Source of the DNA: Aeromonas popoffii
Lineage (GTDB): Bacteria; Pseudomonadota; Gammaproteobacteria; Enterobacterales; Aeromonadaceae
NCBI RefSeq assembly: GCF_000820025.1
Contig: NZ_CDBI01000066.1
Location: 1 to 64,000, forward strand
DNA: 64,000 nt
Direction: 5' to 3'
A program made the translations under genes and the position numbers. The notes below the pieces were generated by a model. The model worked only from the letters and a program-made list of their open reading frames with translations. It was not told the DNA's origin and did no database searches. Below are positions 62,253-64,000 of the stretch, in pieces; position 1 is the stretch's first letter, and the number at the start of each line of letters is the position of its first letter.

Positions 62253-62912
62253 ATGCTAGCTGCGGTGATCTTCGATATGGATGGTGTTCTGATCGACTCG
62301 GAACCCTTTTGGCAACAGGCCCAGATGGCCGTTTTCTCCGAACTAGGTCACCCCCACACCGTCGAGGATTGTGAATCGACCATAGGCGTGCGCATCGATC
62401 AGCTGGTGGCACACTGGTATCGGCTCCGCCCCTGGGTGGGCCCCAGCCAGGAAGAGGTGGTGCAGCGCATCCTGGATCGGGTCAATGCCCTCATTCTGAG
62501 CGAAGGTCAGGCCAAGGCGGGTGTGCTGGACGCGCTCGACCTTATCGAAGCGCGCGGGCTGAAAGTGGGTCTGGCCACCTCCTCCCCGTTCGCTATGGTG
62601 GAGGCAGTACTCGGCAAGCTCGGCATCCGTGATCGCTTTATGGCGGTTCACTCCGCCGAGGTGGAGCGATTCGGCAAGCCGCACCCGGATGTCTATATCC
62701 ACGCGGCCGAGAAGCTCGGCGTCGAACCTGTGCACTGTCTGGCCATTGAAGACAGCTTTACCGGCCTGCTGGCGGCCAAGGCGGCCTCCATGAAAGCGCT
62801 CATCGTGCCGGATCCCGCCCTGGTGGGCGATCCGCGTCTGGCCATCGCCAACTACCAGCTAAGCTCGCTGGCCGAACTGGATGCCGACATGCTGGCCAGC
62901 TGGGTCGCGTGA
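62253..62912 (+). CDS. hxpB: HxpB-like sugar phosphate phosphatase (HAD)
   Basis: 219 aa. Motif I AVIFDMDGVLIDSEPFW, motif II LATSSPF, motif III FGKPHPDVY and CLAIEDSFTGLLAAKAASM (motif IV). The hexitol phosphatase B (YniC) pattern with cap domain between residues 18 and 85. Hydrolyses 2-deoxyglucose-6-phosphate and related sugar phosphates in the family. Confidence 0.9.
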   Translation: MLAAVIFDMDGVLIDSEPFWQQAQMAVFSELGHPHTVEDCESTIGVRIDQLVAHWYRLRPWVGPSQEEVVQRILDRVNALILSEGQAKAGVLDALDLIEARGLKVGLATSSPFAMVEAVLGKLGIRDRFMAVHSAEVERFGKPHPDVYIHAAEKLGVEPVHCLAIEDSFTGLLAAKAASMKALIVPDPALVGDPRLAIANYQLSSLAELDADMLASWVA

Positions 62913-63062
62913 ACGCGCGCGCGAGCCTGGGGCGCATGGGCCAGAAAGCCTGCAGCACCCCCTTTGATCTTGGTCATAAACGTGCACTTGCTCGCGGTTA
63001 ACCCCCTCTTGGCCGACTAGAATCAGGGAAGATAGGCGGCCACTCGGCCCCAGGAGGTCACT

Positions 63063-63266
63063 ATGATCGAGTACACCAGCAAGAGTATCGTCTGCCCCCA
63101 CTGTGGCCACCACACCCGGGTCGAGCTGGATGCCAGCCAGGGGGATCAGGAGTTCTACGAAGATTGCATGGCCTGTTGCAACCCCATCCACCTGCGGCTG
63201 CACCGGGATGAGGCCCGCGACTGCCTGCAGCTGTTTGTGGATGCCGACGACGAGCAGCTGTTCTGA
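63063..63266 (+). CDS. CPXCG-type cysteine-rich protein
   Basis: 67 aa. IVCPHCGHHTRVELD and YEDCMACCNPIHL provide two Cys pairs of a zinc ribbon. Matches the CPXCG motif-containing family of unknown function. Own ribosome site (AGGAGG), and a terminator follows at 63329. Confidence 0.88.
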   Translation: MIEYTSKSIVCPHCGHHTRVELDASQGDQEFYEDCMACCNPIHLRLHRDEARDCLQLFVDADDEQLF

Positions 63267-63328
63267 CTGCGAATCACAAAAAACAGTCACGCGGTTTTGA
63301 CTGCGAGCGAACGCGAACAAGGGATCAC

Positions 63329-63356
63329 AAAGGGCCTGCAGGATGCAGGCCCTTTT
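63329..63356. terminator. bidirectional terminator
   Basis: AAAGGGCCTGCA (63329-63340) and TGCAGGCCCTTT (63344-63355), loop GGA, T-run after it. Between convergent CPXCG and riboflavin synthase genes. Confidence 0.85.
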
Positions 63357-63394
63357 CTATGGCAAGTCGCCAGAAGCGAGCAAAACCTGGCAGA

Positions 63395-64000
63395 TCACCC
63401 CGGCTGGCGCGCTGCCAGCACCCGCTCCACGGTATCGACGATGGCCTGGGTCTGGGGATCGATCTCGATATTGGTGTGCCAGCCCGCTTTGACCCAGCCC
63501 AGGTTGGTACGGGCCAGGGTCTCCGGGATCAGGTTGACGCAAAATGTGTTCTCACGCACCTCCCCCACGGTCAGGCTGATGCCGTCGATACCGATGTAAC
63601 CCTTGGTCAGCACATATTTCATCAACTCGGGGGCCAGGCGATACCACACCTGACGGTTGTTGGGGGTGTCGATGACGGAGATCACCTCAGCCGTGCCCAT
63701 GATGTGGCCAGACATAGCATGGCCGCCAATCTCGTCACCAAAGCGGGCCGCCCGCTCCACGTTGACCTTGTCCCCCGTTTGCAACTGACCGAGGTTGGTC
63801 AAACGCAAGGTTTCCTGCATCAGATCGAAGCTGACCAGATCCCCTTCCACCCGGGTAACCGTCAGGCAACAGCCGTTATGGGCCACAGAGGCGCCGAGCG
63901 CCAACCCCTCGCCCCAAACCCGGCTTGGCATACGGATCACGTGGATGCGAAAGTTGGGCTGCTCTTCAATGGCCACCAGTTCGGCGGTCCCCTGCACTAT
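63395..64000 (-). CDS. ribE: riboflavin synthase alpha chain, N-terminus cut by window edge
   Basis: 201 codons visible, reading IVQGTAELVAI from the edge; family members start MFTGIVQG, so about four residues lie beyond 64000. The GTG at 63997 is not the real start. Two repeated lumazine-binding folds (NGCCLTVTRVEGDLVSFDLMQETLR cited as NGCCLTVTRVEGDLVSFDL; GIDGISLTVGEVRENTFCVNLI cited as GIDGISLTVGEVRENTF). Joins two lumazines to riboflavin. Confidence 0.93.
   Translation of the reverse strand: MVQGTAELVAIEEQPNFRIHVIRMPSRVWGEGLALGASVAHNGCCLTVTRVEGDLVSFDLMQETLRLTNLGQLQTGDKVNVERAARFGDEIGGHAMSGHIMGTAEVISVIDTPNNRQVWYRLAPELMKYVLTKGYIGIDGISLTVGEVRENTFCVNLIPETLARTNLGWVKAGWHTNIEIDPQTQAIVDTVERVLAARQPG

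Noticed and set aside
63395-63997. Riboflavin synthase starting at GTG 63997
   Set aside because: Codon before it continues the family N-terminus (MFTGIVQG); the gene is cut by the window.

Overview
The window looks like the chromosome of a GC-rich gammaproteobacterium, most likely Aeromonas. This is inferred from gene content and protein resemblance (minCDE, fadIJ, tandem fadL, tandem sdaA, DUF440 proteins, purT); no database search was possible. Positions 1 to about 25315 are a Mu-like transposable prophage that runs off the left edge. Positions 25316 to 64000 are ordinary chromosome.

Prophage (read on the minus strand from 25 kb towards 1). The left end lies at about 25315. Three TTTCATT-type repeats there have nearly the spacing of the Mu L1-L2-L3 transposase sites. 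A LexA-like repressor (24329-25075, +) diverges across an operator region from ner, A (transposase), B (target ATPase), a run of small early genes, gemA and mor. A terminator follows mor. The late genes are the gp22-type endolysin, a holin candidate, a TraR/DksA zinc finger protein, gp25, gp26, terminase gp27/gp28, portal gp29, a MuF protein with an added HELGH zincin-like C-terminus, gpG, protease/scaffold gpI/Z, major head protein gpT, gp35, gp36, gp37 and a cut tail protein.

The prophage carries three AT-rich genes foreign to the Mu backbone. One is a 586-aa protein between mor and the endolysin. The other two sit between gpG and gpI: a HEPN-motif/zinc-ribbon protein (+) convergent with a two-TM DUF6161-like protein (-). 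Each cargo insertion lies just upstream of what would be the Plys or PI late promoter of Mu, and both positions share an 18-bp motif. Two of the three proteins carry an R-x4-H HEPN-type motif. This cargo is the best candidate for an undescribed (anti-phage?) system.

Chromosome. The phage truncates an AEC-family transporter that lies 11 bp downstream of yaeQ. Then follow a TIGR02808-type 46-aa membrane protein, the fadI-fadJ beta-oxidation operon, a divergent moxR-DUF58-DUF4381-BatA-BatB/C-BatD cluster, an ECF sigma factor with a DUF3379 partner, two FadL porins, an EAL-HDOD protein, an acetyl-CoA acetyltransferase divergent from a MerR (LiuR-like) regulator, a dicarboxylate/amino-acid symporter, ppnP, two L-serine dehydratases in tandem, mltB-ycgL divergent from minCDE, mtgA between two DUF440 (YciU-type DNA-mimic) genes, cvfB, a UPF0149-type protein, marR-DUF4250, azoR, an EamA transporter, purT, hxpB, a CPXCG protein and the cut riboflavin synthase gene.

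Most transcription units end in clear hairpins, listed separately. No tRNA, rRNA or CRISPR array was seen.
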